A stretch of 53,112 nucleotides of DNA. Origin: Rhodospirillales bacterium. GTDB lineage: Bacteria > Pseudomonadota > Alphaproteobacteria > Rhodospirillales > Magnetovibrionaceae. The DNA lies in contig JANLGW010000077.1 in NCBI GenBank assembly GCA_024653965.1, positions 1 through 53,112 on the forward strand, in the 5' to 3' direction. Positions within the stretch are counted from its first letter, which is position 1; every line of letters starts with the position of its first letter. This document shows, piece by piece, positions 25,297 to 33,573 of the stretch. The translations under genes were made by a program, and so were the position numbers. A model generated the notes under the pieces. The model made no database searches. It was not told the DNA's origin and was given only the letters and a program-made list of their open reading frames with translations.

Positions 25297-25302
25297 GCAT
25301 CC

Positions 25303-26145
25303 ATGGTCAAAGATGCGCCACGCCCGCCGGACCTTCGGCATGCAGCACTGCTGATCGCCGCGCATGGATCGCCGAACAGCCGAGGCGGGCGCACCGCAAC
25401 ACGAAAAATTGCCCAGGCCATCACCGCAATGGATATGTTCGCTGAAGTATCCGTGGGATTTTTGACCGAAAAACCGTTTATCGCCGATGTGCTGAATGGC
25501 CTTGATGCACCGGAAATTTACATTGTTCCGAACATGGCGGTCAGCGGATATGTCACCACCCGCAAGCTGCCCGATGCGCTGGGCCTCACCGGGCGGGTGA
25601 CCGAACGCATCGGCCCCAAGGGGCATCAACGCGTTTTTCTAACCGAACCCGTCGGCACGCATCCGCTGGTAGCGCGCATTATCGCCAACCGCGTCAAAGG
25701 CGTGATGTCGTCGCTGGCGCTGGATGAAGATGAGGCGGCACTGATTGTCGTCGGTCACGGCTCCACCAAAAGCCGGGAATCGTTCATCCGCACCGAAGGC
25801 GTCGCCAACGAGCTAAGCACCTTCGGAGTCAACATCTCCACCGTCACCGCCTACTTGGAAGAGGCGCCATTCGTGAAAAACTGGCGCAACCTCACCGATG
25901 CACAAACCATCATCTTTTTGCCATTCCTCATCTCAGACGGCTTTCATGGCAGCCAAGATATTCCGCTCGCCATCGGGTTCAAACCAAACGATGCCAAATT
26001 TCAAGACACCTTAAATCAACGGCTGGTCAATGAGATGGTCCACGGTGGGCAGCGCATCCTTTACATCCCCCCCTTAGGCGACGACTTGGATATGCCCGAC
26101 ATCGTGCTGGCGCGGGTTCGCCAAGCGCAAAAGCTTGCGCAATAA
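25303..26145 (+). CDS. CbiX/SirB-type sirohydrochlorin chelatase, two-domain
   Basis: This 280-residue protein has two related halves. The first opens LLIAAHGSPNSRGG and the second LIVVGHGSTKSRES, both with the metal-binding His of CbiX/SirB proteins. It is likely to insert iron into sirohydrochlorin for siroheme. Cobalt cannot be excluded. It lies 6 nt after cobA and ends the biosynthetic run. A separate precorrin-2 dehydrogenase is not seen in the window. Confidence 0.82.
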   Translation: MVKDAPRPPDLRHAALLIAAHGSPNSRGGRTATRKIAQAITAMDMFAEVSVGFLTEKPFIADVLNGLDAPEIYIVPNMAVSGYVTTRKLPDALGLTGRVTERIGPKGHQRVFLTEPVGTHPLVARIIANRVKGVMSSLALDEDEAALIVVGHGSTKSRESFIRTEGVANELSTFGVNISTVTAYLEEAPFVKNWRNLTDAQTIIFLPFLISDGFHGSQDIPLAIGFKPNDAKFQDTLNQRLVNEMVHGGQRILYIPPLGDDLDMPDIVLARVRQAQKLAQ

Positions 26146-26147
26146 GC

Positions 26148-26180
26148 AAAAAAAGGGCGGAAACCCTAAGGTCTCCGCCC
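26148..26180 (-). terminator. Rho-independent terminator of the coiled-coil repeat gene
   Basis: On the minus strand GGGCGGA pairs with TCCGCCC (26174-26180 with 26155-26161), extended by an inner ACC/GGT. Seven T follow (26154-26148). It faces the minus-strand gene ending at 26240 and is also placed to affect the convergent chelatase message. Confidence 0.8.
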
Positions 26181-26239
26181 AAGATGGGGCCCCCTGATAT
26201 AGGGACCCTCCCCCGAAATAGATCAATCAATAAGCATAC

Positions 26240-29200
26240 TTATAGATCGCGGCCCAGGGCTTTGGCAAGTACCATAAACAACTTACCCGTATCGGACGAA
26301 AGAAACGTGTTTTCCAATATGCCATCGTGATCGCCTTCGCGCGCCCGAGCGAGCATGGCGTCGAACTCACCCACATAACGGCCCACATAATCGCGAAAAT
26401 CGCCGTCGTCCTGATACAGGGCCTTGATTGCGGACAGCACATTCTTTTCCTTAAAGCCCAACATCTTGCGAACGAAGATACCCTTCTCGCCCTTGTTGAA
26501 CCGCCGCCAATCGTCTTCGGTAATGGGCACTTCCGCAACGCGCGCCATGTCCACCGCCAACGACTGCAGCTTTTCCGCAATGAACGCCGCGCGGCGCATG
26601 AAATCTTCGGTATGCGCGCGGCCCAAAGTGGTGTCCAAGACCTGATTGAGTTCTTGGGCTTTTTGCGTTGCGGTGAGCAAACTTTCCGTGTTTTGACTGA
26701 CTTTTGCGCCCACGCCTTCCAATTGGCGCGAAACGATTTCCGAGACCCGCGTCAATTCGTTGACGCGCTCGCGTAGTGTCTTATCCCAACTCACCACACG
26801 CGCCAACGAACGCTCGGTCGATTGGGCGACAATATCGCTTTGCTTTTCCAACGCCTCACCCAGCATACCCGCGCCCTGTTGCGCCTTGTTGTACATGCGG
26901 TTGAGTTCGCTCAACTGGCCACGCACACGCTCATGCGTCGCGCTGATGTTCGCAGACAGTTTTTCTGCTTCGTCCGCACTTTCGGCGGTGTGATGTTGAA
27001 TATTCTTGGCGAATACGCTGATGCGGTCCAAGGAACTGTCGGTAATGCGGCCCAAATCTTCACTCTGCCTACCCAGTGAATCGCTCATCTGGCTAAGTTT
27101 AGAAAGCGCCTCTTCCGATACCGCGATAACTTCACGGCCTTGATAACGCAGCGCGTCGGCCACACCTTCCATCTTGGTCGTGGCCTGCGACGATGCCGCA
27201 CCCAATTCGTTCAAGTGTTGACGCAGGTTCTCTCCAGCAGTCCCTAAGCTGCGCACGGTCAAGTCGGAAACCGTGTTCATATCGGCGGTGGACCGACGCA
27301 CTTGGTCGGTAACCCGTTCCAACTCGGCCGCCGCCTGGGCCGATGCCGCGCTAAGATCCGAGGTCTGGTGATGGAAGGCATGGGTTACCAGATCAATCAG
27401 CTTGGCCGCCTTATCGACAGACTGATTCACGCCGTGGACTTCTTCGTTCAAACGTGCGCCCACCGCGCCCAACTTACTGGCCGCCAAATCCGAGACTTCC
27501 ATTAGGCCCGTAGCTTGGCTGTGCATGTCTTCAGAGAACGTGCGGATATGTTCCGAGGCACGGGTATAAACATTGGTCAAGTCGTCCGTGCGACGCGACA
27601 GCAACCCGCCGATGTCTTCCAACCGCACACTGGCCGTGTCGATCGTCGTATCCAACTTGGAAGTATGGCGCTGGAACGTCTCGGCAATGCCTTCCAATCG
27701 ATCGCTCGCGGAATGCGTGGCGCGAATGGCATCATCGGCCCGTTCTTGCAAGTGGCGCGACAACCCTTCCAATTCACGTTCCGCGGCATCAACCCGTTGG
27801 CTAACGATGCGCTCACCTTCGAGCAAGGTATCCGAGACTTGGCGCACACGCGAAACCGATTCATCGGTCACCGCCTGTAGGCTAAATGCGCTATCCTTTA
27901 ATTTTTCACCGGTATCAAGCAAGCGATCGGTGGCGCGAGTACCCAAATCATCCAAGTCGCGGGCATGTTGTTTTAGGGTTACGCCCATTCCGTCAATGCG
28001 TTCCGCCGCCTGCTTGGAGGCATCCGTAAGACCCGCCGTTTGACGATACAGAGCGTCGGACACCAATGAAATCAAGCGAGCCGCACGATCAGAAGCGGAC
28101 CCCACCTCACGCGAACGATCCATCAACGCGGCGGTGGCTTTGTCGACGTCGGCAACTGCGGCGGAAGTCACGCGCTCCACGCTTTCGGTTTGCCCTTCCA
28201 AGGTACGCGATACGCTGACAAGACGATCCGTCGCGCTGTCTGAACTTTCCATCAGTTCGCTCAAGCGTTGGCGCACGGCGTCACCCAACTGGCGCAACCG
28301 TTCCTCGGCGCGTTCGGCGGTGTCTTCCAACTGGTCGCTACGCTCGGACAGATTTTCAGAGGCAGACGCGATCAGCTTGCCGGTGCGGGCGGCAATGAAA
28401 ATCATATGCTCGGTGCGCTTTTGTAGCCCATCGCCAGCATCTTCAAGGTTTTCGGCGGCGTGCGAAGTGATGCCCTCCAAGATGCGCGAGCGATCTTGAA
28501 CCGTATCGCCCAATTCAGAGATGGAATGCACCGCACGTTCCGAAACGTCCCTGATTTCCGCTAAATTGCGGCGGAAGGCATCCGTAATTTCGCCCGTTCG
28601 GACACTTGACGAGTTAATGCTGTCTAGGCCGTCTTTCATGGTGCGCGCCACCGATGCGATCGCCGTAACGCTGGTTTGCGCGCCAGCGGTCACCCGCTGA
28701 GCGCCATCTTCCATGATACGGGTCGCTTCCAACAACGCCACGCGGGATTTCTCCGATGCGCCATCTACATTTGCGGCCCCGACATGCAAAGCTCCCACGA
28801 CCTTATCTAAGCGCTCGACCGAGCCATCGGCAATTTCACGCAAATCCTTGGCCTGCGTTTTAAGCACTTCGGCCGCAGCCAAGACGCGCGCTTCGCTGGC
28901 GTCGCCAGTGGCGTGCAAGAAAGTGGCACGAGCCTCAAGCGTTTTGGCCACGGTTTCCACCTGATCCAAGGCGCGCATGGAAATATTGCTCAAATCCATC
29001 GAGGTTTGACGTAGAATCTCACGCACATCCGCCGTCTGCCGGGCTGCGCCATCGGCGCTATGCACCAACGACTTGGCCTCGGCCTTAAAGGCTTCACCCG
29101 CGGCTTTCATGCGCAACGCGACCAGATCGGACGCCGCCACCAAATCGGAGGCGTGTTCGCCCATGGTTTGTGATATGTCCTTAACACGCGCGGCAACCTT

Positions 29201-30379
29201 ATCAGCAGTTTCGGTCAATGCCTGCGTCTGACGATGCAAACTGCCTTCCACTTCGTTCGCATGCGACGCAGCATCCAATGCCGCGCGCTCCAAATCGGCT
29301 TGGTGTCTGCGCAAGGATTCACCGATACGGTTGCTTTGGCTTTCCATGCGATCGCCGCGCGCCGCCAATTCCGTACCCATGGCGGAAATCAATTCCGACC
29401 CGGTCTCAAGACGTTCCACCGCCTCCACCGTGGTCGAAGAAATGGTCATGATACGTTCCGCCAAGACCTCGCCGACACCTTCGGCGCGCGCCGCCGTTTC
29501 GGCTGAAATTCGCGCCAAATCCTGGGTGCGTTCATGGTACAGGTCCGCGACATCACGGGCGTGGCGCGTGCTGCTATCCGTGGTTTCGGTCAATTCCAAA
29601 ATACGCCGACCCAACACTTCCGTTAGGTCTTCAGCCCGGGTTGAAGCGCGATCGGTAGCGGTGGCCATGTCGTGGGTGCGCCGGTGCAGCACATCGCTTA
29701 CATCGCGTGCACGGCTTTCGGCTTTTTCCGAAACCTGACGCAGATCTTCGGTCTGACGCGCCAACGCTTCGGATACTGCACGGGCGCGCAAATCCGCGTC
29801 CTGGCTCACCCGCGCCAATTCCAACGCGCGTTCACGCACCTGATCATGCACCGCCTCGGCGCGTGCGGCAGCTTCATCGGAAGCCTTAGACAATTCGCGC
29901 GCCTGACGGCGCAACGTTTCAGATATTTCCTTGGCCCGCGTTTCGGCACGATCGGAGGGGTAGGTCAGCTGATTGATCTGCCAACGCAGGTGCGCGGTTT
30001 CGGCACGCAACTGATGGCCGCGCTCGAACAAAGCCACCACCGTCCACAGTAATGCCAGGGGCGTAATCACGCCCGCCGCCAAACCGCCCAACTCGTGGGG
30101 CAGCAGTTCCAATACAAACGCCCAACCGATGTAAGCCTGGATATACCAGACGCTTGCCGACAACCAACCGGCACTAACCAGTACGCCCAAAGCCGAGGCC
30201 ACCCGGTGACGCAGGAAAAACGGCTGTTTGAATTCGTCAAATTCCAGCGGCGCCGATGGCGTCAATGCAGGCCGAAGCTCGGCTTCCGTCACGCCGAGGT
30301 TAAACGCATCCCCAGCCGTAGCGCCTGACGCCCCGTCTTTGTGGCTCGAGTTCATTTGCCCTTGTCTGTCTTCGGCCAT
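26240..30379 (-). CDS. Membrane-anchored giant coiled-coil protein with 45 tandem helical units
   Basis: The protein has 1379 residues if it starts at ATG 30379 (GGGGG 9 nt upstream; ATG 30427 and 30355 are alternatives). A short N-terminal cytoplasmic segment is followed by two hydrophobic spans (about 60-81 and 97-118). Residues 132-1252 are an unbroken run of helical units, 44 of 25 residues and one of 21, with a pattern like xRxTxDLxxxSDxAxxRxxxVxxxL. Residues 1253-1379 form a different, probably globular domain (starting GRAHTEDFMRRAAF). There are almost no Pro or Gly breaks in the rod. The layout resembles large alphaproteobacterial polarity scaffolds such as TipN or the growth-pole-ring protein, but only by architecture. 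It is a single-gene unit with its own terminator. Confidence 0.85.
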   Translation of the reverse strand: MAEDRQGQMNSSHKDGASGATAGDAFNLGVTEAELRPALTPSAPLEFDEFKQPFFLRHRVASALGVLVSAGWLSASVWYIQAYIGWAFVLELLPHELGGLAAGVITPLALLWTVVALFERGHQLRAETAHLRWQINQLTYPSDRAETRAKEISETLRRQARELSKASDEAAARAEAVHDQVRERALELARVSQDADLRARAVSEALARQTEDLRQVSEKAESRARDVSDVLHRRTHDMATATDRASTRAEDLTEVLGRRILELTETTDSSTRHARDVADLYHERTQDLARISAETAARAEGVGEVLAERIMTISSTTVEAVERLETGSELISAMGTELAARGDRMESQSNRIGESLRRHQADLERAALDAASHANEVEGSLHRQTQALTETADKVAARVKDISQTMGEHASDLVAASDLVALRMKAAGEAFKAEAKSLVHSADGAARQTADVREILRQTSMDLSNISMRALDQVETVAKTLEARATFLHATGDASEARVLAAAEVLKTQAKDLREIADGSVERLDKVVGALHVGAANVDGASEKSRVALLEATRIMEDGAQRVTAGAQTSVTAIASVARTMKDGLDSINSSSVRTGEITDAFRRNLAEIRDVSERAVHSISELGDTVQDRSRILEGITSHAAENLEDAGDGLQKRTEHMIFIAARTGKLIASASENLSERSDQLEDTAERAEERLRQLGDAVRQRLSELMESSDSATDRLVSVSRTLEGQTESVERVTSAAVADVDKATAALMDRSREVGSASDRAARLISLVSDALYRQTAGLTDASKQAAERIDGMGVTLKQHARDLDDLGTRATDRLLDTGEKLKDSAFSLQAVTDESVSRVRQVSDTLLEGERIVSQRVDAAERELEGLSRHLQERADDAIRATHSASDRLEGIAETFQRHTSKLDTTIDTASVRLEDIGGLLSRRTDDLTNVYTRASEHIRTFSEDMHSQATGLMEVSDLAASKLGAVGARLNEEVHGVNQSVDKAAKLIDLVTHAFHHQTSDLSAASAQAAAELERVTDQVRRSTADMNTVSDLTVRSLGTAGENLRQHLNELGAASSQATTKMEGVADALRYQGREVIAVSEEALSKLSQMSDSLGRQSEDLGRITDSSLDRISVFAKNIQHHTAESADEAEKLSANISATHERVRGQLSELNRMYNKAQQGAGMLGEALEKQSDIVAQSTERSLARVVSWDKTLRERVNELTRVSEIVSRQLEGVGAKVSQNTESLLTATQKAQELNQVLDTTLGRAHTEDFMRRAAFIAEKLQSLAVDMARVAEVPITEDDWRRFNKGEKGIFVRKMLGFKEKNVLSAIKALYQDDGDFRDYVGRYVGEFDAMLARAREGDHDGILENTFLSSDTGKLFMVLAKALGRDL
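26624..29986 (-). repeat. Coding tandem array: 45 helical units of 75 bp (one of 63 bp)
   Basis: Dividing the translation from the RWQINQL segment to the DTTL segment gives 1121 residues, which is 44 x 25 + 21. The register (conserved Leu at unit position 7, Ala/Ser/Asp near 11-15, hydrophobic at 21 and 25) holds throughout. The 21-residue unit (KDGLDSINSSSVRTGEITDAF) lies at about residues 582-602. At DNA level the units are well diverged. Confidence 0.9.
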
Positions 30380-30720
30380 GTGTGGCTGCCCCCGGTCAAT
30401 CTTTGTGCAGGAGAATACACCCGTCATATAGGGCGGTAAACAGGAACAATGTACTAGATATTGATATTATTGGGGCTTTTTGGCCTAGTAAAACCCCAAA
30501 ATGTGTATGGTTCGACGCCCATCGTGTGGATAAATGTGGATAACTCAGGCCCCCTGCAGCCTAGCCTTACACGATCATCGATTGTGCTTTCCACATATTA
30601 AACAACTTCGTTTATTTTAAAAGCGATAAGCAATTAATTAGAATCGTGCTAATTTTCGTTTGGGCTTTCAGACACCCATCCCACATTAGGGATGTTTGAT
30701 TCTGTTTTTTTGGAGGAACT
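30380..30720. other. Intergenic region with paired DnaA-box-like sites and AT-rich tract
   Basis: Two copies of TGTGGATAA lie at 30525-30533 and 30535-30543, same orientation, 1 nt apart. An AT-rich tract (30595-30660) follows. The region should hold divergent promoters for the coiled-coil gene and the PAS gene. No gene was found. Confidence 0.6.
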
Positions 30721-31248
30721 ATGGCTACAAGTGCACACCTCACTGGCGTAGAACGTTTTTTTAACGACGATGAAATTATCGTCAGCAAAACTGACACCAA
30801 AGGCCGACTGACCTACGTCAACGACGTTTTCCTGAGACTCGCCGGCTACACCGAAAAAGAATGCCTGGGCCAACCGCATAGCATGATCCGCAACCCCAAC
30901 ATGCCTCGCTGCATCTTCAAATTGTTATGGGATACCATCGAAAGCGGGCGCGAAATCTTCGCCTACGTCGTCAACCGTTCCGCCAATGGCGATCACTATT
31001 GGGTTCTGGCCCACGTCACGCCCAGCCGCGACGCCAATGGCAACATCATCGGGTACCACTCGAATCGGCGCACCCCAAACCGTCAAATTCTCGACAGCAC
31101 GATCACCCCGCTTTACCGGCAACTGCTGGCCGAAGAAAATAAACATTCCAACAGCAAGGACGGCATGGCGGCGTCGATGAAAATATTGACGGGCCTTCTG
31201 GCGCAAAAAGGTGTTGAATACGACGAATTTATTGCCGGTATCCTATAA
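30721..31248 (+). CDS. Aer-like PAS sensor protein (single domain)
   Basis: This 175-residue soluble protein has a PAS fold spanning about residues 15-125. The segments [30 protein letters not shown] and [13 protein letters not shown] match the FAD-binding aerotaxis receptor PAS domain. There is no membrane anchor or signalling domain; the tail after about 130 is helical. GGAGGA lies 4 nt before ATG. The next gene is a receptor without its own sensor, so the two probably act together as a split redox/oxygen receptor. Confidence 0.88.
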   Translation: MATSAHLTGVERFFNDDEIIVSKTDTKGRLTYVNDVFLRLAGYTEKECLGQPHSMIRNPNMPRCIFKLLWDTIESGREIFAYVVNRSANGDHYWVLAHVTPSRDANGNIIGYHSNRRTPNRQILDSTITPLYRQLLAEENKHSNSKDGMAASMKILTGLLAQKGVEYDEFIAGIL

Positions 31249-31313
31249 ACACTACCCACAAGGCGGCCCCCCATTTTCGCCAATCATCGGTGAATCAAAA
31301 GGATCATAAAAAC

Positions 31314-32465
31314 ATGTTTGGTAGCAGTAACTCCAACGCGATCAAAAAAGCTTTGGCCGCTTGCAAGGCCGTGGCCGCAGGCGATTTTGAGGCCCGCGTC
31401 ATCGGCATTACGGAAAAAGGCGAAGCCGGAGAATTGCTTAATGCAATCAATCTGTTGATTGACCGCTGCGACGCTTATGTTCGTGAATCCCAGGCTTGCC
31501 TGGAACATGTGCGCGACAACAAATACTACCGCCGCATTCTCGAAAAGGGCATGACCGGCAGCTTCCTCGGTGCCAGCCGCGTGATCAACAACGCCACGCA
31601 AGCGATGGAAGACAAAGTTGTCCAATTTAAGGGCGTCGCAGAAAACTTTGAAGCCAACATGAAAGGCGTCGTCGACACCGTCGCTTCGGCTTCAACCGAA
31701 CTGCAAGCAACAGCGCAAACGATGGAAAGAACGGCGCAGCAAACCTCTACACAGTCGGTCGCCGTCGCCGCCGCGGCAGAACAAGCATCCGCCAACGTGC
31801 AGACCGTTGCTTCTGCGGCGGAAGAACTGTCCAGCTCGATCTCTGAAATTTCCCGCCAAGTTTCCCAAAGCACGCAAATTGCCGGGGCCGCCGTGATCGA
31901 GGTCGATGGCGCCAATGACAAGGTTCAAGGCCTAGCGCAGGCCGCGCAGAAAATCGGCGAAGTCGTCGCCTTGATTACGGACATCGCCAACCAAACCAAC
32001 CTGCTGGCGCTGAACGCAACCATCGAAGCGGCGCGCGCGGGCGAAGCGGGCAAAGGTTTCGCCGTCGTGGCATCGGAAGTGAAAAACCTAGCCAACGCCA
32101 CCGCCAAGGCGACGGAAGAAATCTCCGACCACATTTCGGGCATTCAAACAGCGACCCATGACGCCGTACAGGCCATCGGTTCCATCGGTGGAACCATCCG
32201 CCAAATGAACGAAATCGCCTCGGCGATTGCCGCCGCCGTCGAAGAACAGGGCGCCGCCACCCAGGAAATCGCCCGCAACGTCGAACAGGCCGCCGCCGGG
32301 ACATCCGAGGTGACGACCAACATCACCCAGGTAACCAGCGCCGCCGGCGAAACGGGGCACGCCGCTGGCGAGGTGCTCACCGCCGCGAGCGAACTGTCCA
32401 AACAGGGCGAACTGCTCGGCCACGAAATGGACGAATTTATCGTCGAATTGAAAAAGGTCGTCTAA
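31314..32465 (+). CDS. Membrane-free methyl-accepting chemotaxis protein
   Basis: This is a 383-residue cytoplasmic receptor. The first 130 residues form HAMP-like helices ([36 protein letters not shown]). The rest is the signalling hairpin with tip [20 protein letters not shown]. No hydrophobic span is present. ATG 31314 is preferred over GTG 31290 because AAAAGGATC precedes it. It lies 65 nt after the PAS gene and is probably co-transcribed. It lacks a CheR pentapeptide. Confidence 0.92.
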   Translation: MFGSSNSNAIKKALAACKAVAAGDFEARVIGITEKGEAGELLNAINLLIDRCDAYVRESQACLEHVRDNKYYRRILEKGMTGSFLGASRVINNATQAMEDKVVQFKGVAENFEANMKGVVDTVASASTELQATAQTMERTAQQTSTQSVAVAAAAEQASANVQTVASAAEELSSSISEISRQVSQSTQIAGAAVIEVDGANDKVQGLAQAAQKIGEVVALITDIANQTNLLALNATIEAARAGEAGKGFAVVASEVKNLANATAKATEEISDHISGIQTATHDAVQAIGSIGGTIRQMNEIASAIAAAVEEQGAATQEIARNVEQAAAGTSEVTTNITQVTSAAGETGHAAGEVLTAASELSKQGELLGHEMDEFIVELKKVV

Positions 32466-32493
32466 CCCGTCTCGCCAAACCGGGCGCAAATGA

Positions 32494-32525
32494 AAACCCC
32501 GTCCCTCACGTCAGGGGCGGGGTTT
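32494..32525. terminator. Terminator between convergent chemoreceptor and SDR genes
   Basis: A 13-bp stem (32494-32506 with 32513-32525, one G-T wobble) closes around a 6-nt loop, flanked by AAAA on one side and TTT on the other. It works for the plus-strand receptor. Before the MITE insertion it also lay directly at the SDR stop codon. Confidence 0.7.
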
Positions 32526-32526
32526 A

Positions 32527-32791
32527 GGGTCCGGCCCCATTATTGTGATCGGTTTGGCGGAGACGATTTTTCGCGTGGACGAGGCGGGAAGACCGCCGTA
32601 ATGTAAGCCATTACAAGGGCTTGCCAACAATGTCCAAGCAAAAAATGGTCCCGTCCGAGGGATTTGCGAAAATCGCTCCCCGGACAGCGTCAAAGGCTCT
32701 TGAAAGTGGAACGGCACTTCCGGCGAGCCTTTTCCTTGCCGGAAAACGATTTTCGCAAACCAAACCGGATCAGAATAATGGGGCCGGACCC
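32527..32791. mobile_element. MITE-like element with 31-32 bp inverted ends and TA duplication
   Basis: The ends are GGGTCCGGCCCCATTATT-type inverted repeats (32527-32557 and 32760-32791) differing in about two positions. Each is bordered by TA (32525-32526 and 32792-32793). A perfect 13-bp inner inverted repeat (TTTGCGAAAATCG, 32663-32675 with 32747-32759) and a nested GGCTC/GAGCC hairpin fill the middle. No transposase frame is present. TA borders fit mobilisation by an IS630/Tc1-type transposase, which is inference. Confidence 0.82.
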
Positions 32792-33531
32792 TAATACATA
32801 TGCTGCCCGCCGGTAACCCATATTTCGGTGCCGGTAACGTAGGCGGCATCTTCGCTGCACAAATAATAGACCGTCGAAGCGACATCGCGCGGCTGGCCCA
32901 TACGGTCCAGAGGGATGCGCGGGATTAAGGCTTCATATTCCGGCTGGATCATCGAAGTTTCAATTTCACCCGGGGCCACCGCATTGACGCGCACCCCCAG
33001 CGCCGCGAATTCTCCGGCCAGTTCGCGCGTCATGGCGCTCAACGCCGCCTTGGAAATGGAATATGCCGAACCCGCAAACGGATGAATCTGATGCCCGGCG
33101 ATCGAGGTGATGTTGACGACAGAGCCTTGGCCCTTATGCAACGCCGAGGCAAAGCCCCGCGACAGACGCAACGCCGCAAACATATTGATCTCGAACACTT
33201 CACGCCACGCGCTCAGATCGCCGTTAAGGCAGCCAAGGCGCTCTTTGTAGGGTGTTTTAGGCGACAGGCCCGCATTGTTGACCAACGCATGCAGTGGCCC
33301 GCCATCCAGCAATTCGTTGACACGAGCAATGAAGGCCTTAACGCTTTCGGCATCCGCCAAGTCGGTGGGAATGTGCGCGATCCAATTGGGATTACCTTGA
33401 GAGGCTTCTTCAACATCACCGCGCGCGCAGGTGATGATGCGCCAGCCCCGTTCCAGAAACAACGTGGCCGTGGCAAAGCCGATGCCTCGAGATGCACCGG
33501 TAATGACGACAATCTTGCGCTCTGTGCTCAT
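32791..33531 (-). CDS. Short-chain dehydrogenase/reductase
   Basis: This is a 246-residue classical SDR: TGASRGIG cofactor loop at the N-terminus, NNAG near residue 87, catalytic SAYSISK (Tyr and Lys) and the C-terminal VTGTEIWVTGGQ. It probably uses NAD(P)(H) on a small alcohol or ketone; the substrate is unknown. Its TAG stop is formed by the TA target duplication plus the first base of the MITE. It lies 42 nt after the UspA gene, so the three minus-strand genes may form one unit. Confidence 0.88.
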   Translation of the reverse strand: MSTERKIVVITGASRGIGFATATLFLERGWRIITCARGDVEEASQGNPNWIAHIPTDLADAESVKAFIARVNELLDGGPLHALVNNAGLSPKTPYKERLGCLNGDLSAWREVFEINMFAALRLSRGFASALHKGQGSVVNITSIAGHQIHPFAGSAYSISKAALSAMTRELAGEFAALGVRVNAVAPGEIETSMIQPEYEALIPRIPLDRMGQPRDVASTVYYLCSEDAAYVTGTEIWVTGGQHMY

Positions 33532-33573
33532 GGACCTGACGTTAGAGGAAAGCCGCCCCGCTTTCCAGTGTCA

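Noticed and set aside
26146-26239. Search for dsrR or dsrS after the chelatase gene
   Set aside because: The gap holds only a terminator, and the next gene is the unrelated minus-strand coiled-coil gene.
26624-29986. CRISPR array or other DNA repeat because of the regular 75-bp period
   Set aside because: The DNA units are diverged and lie in an open coding frame. The periodicity is at protein level.
30380-30720. Chromosomal replication origin
   Set aside because: Only two DnaA-like boxes are clear, and no usual origin neighbour genes are present. It is kept as a regulatory curiosity only.
32527-32791. Insertion sequence with its own transposase
   Set aside because: The element is 265 bp and has no transposase-like frame, so it is called MITE-like instead.
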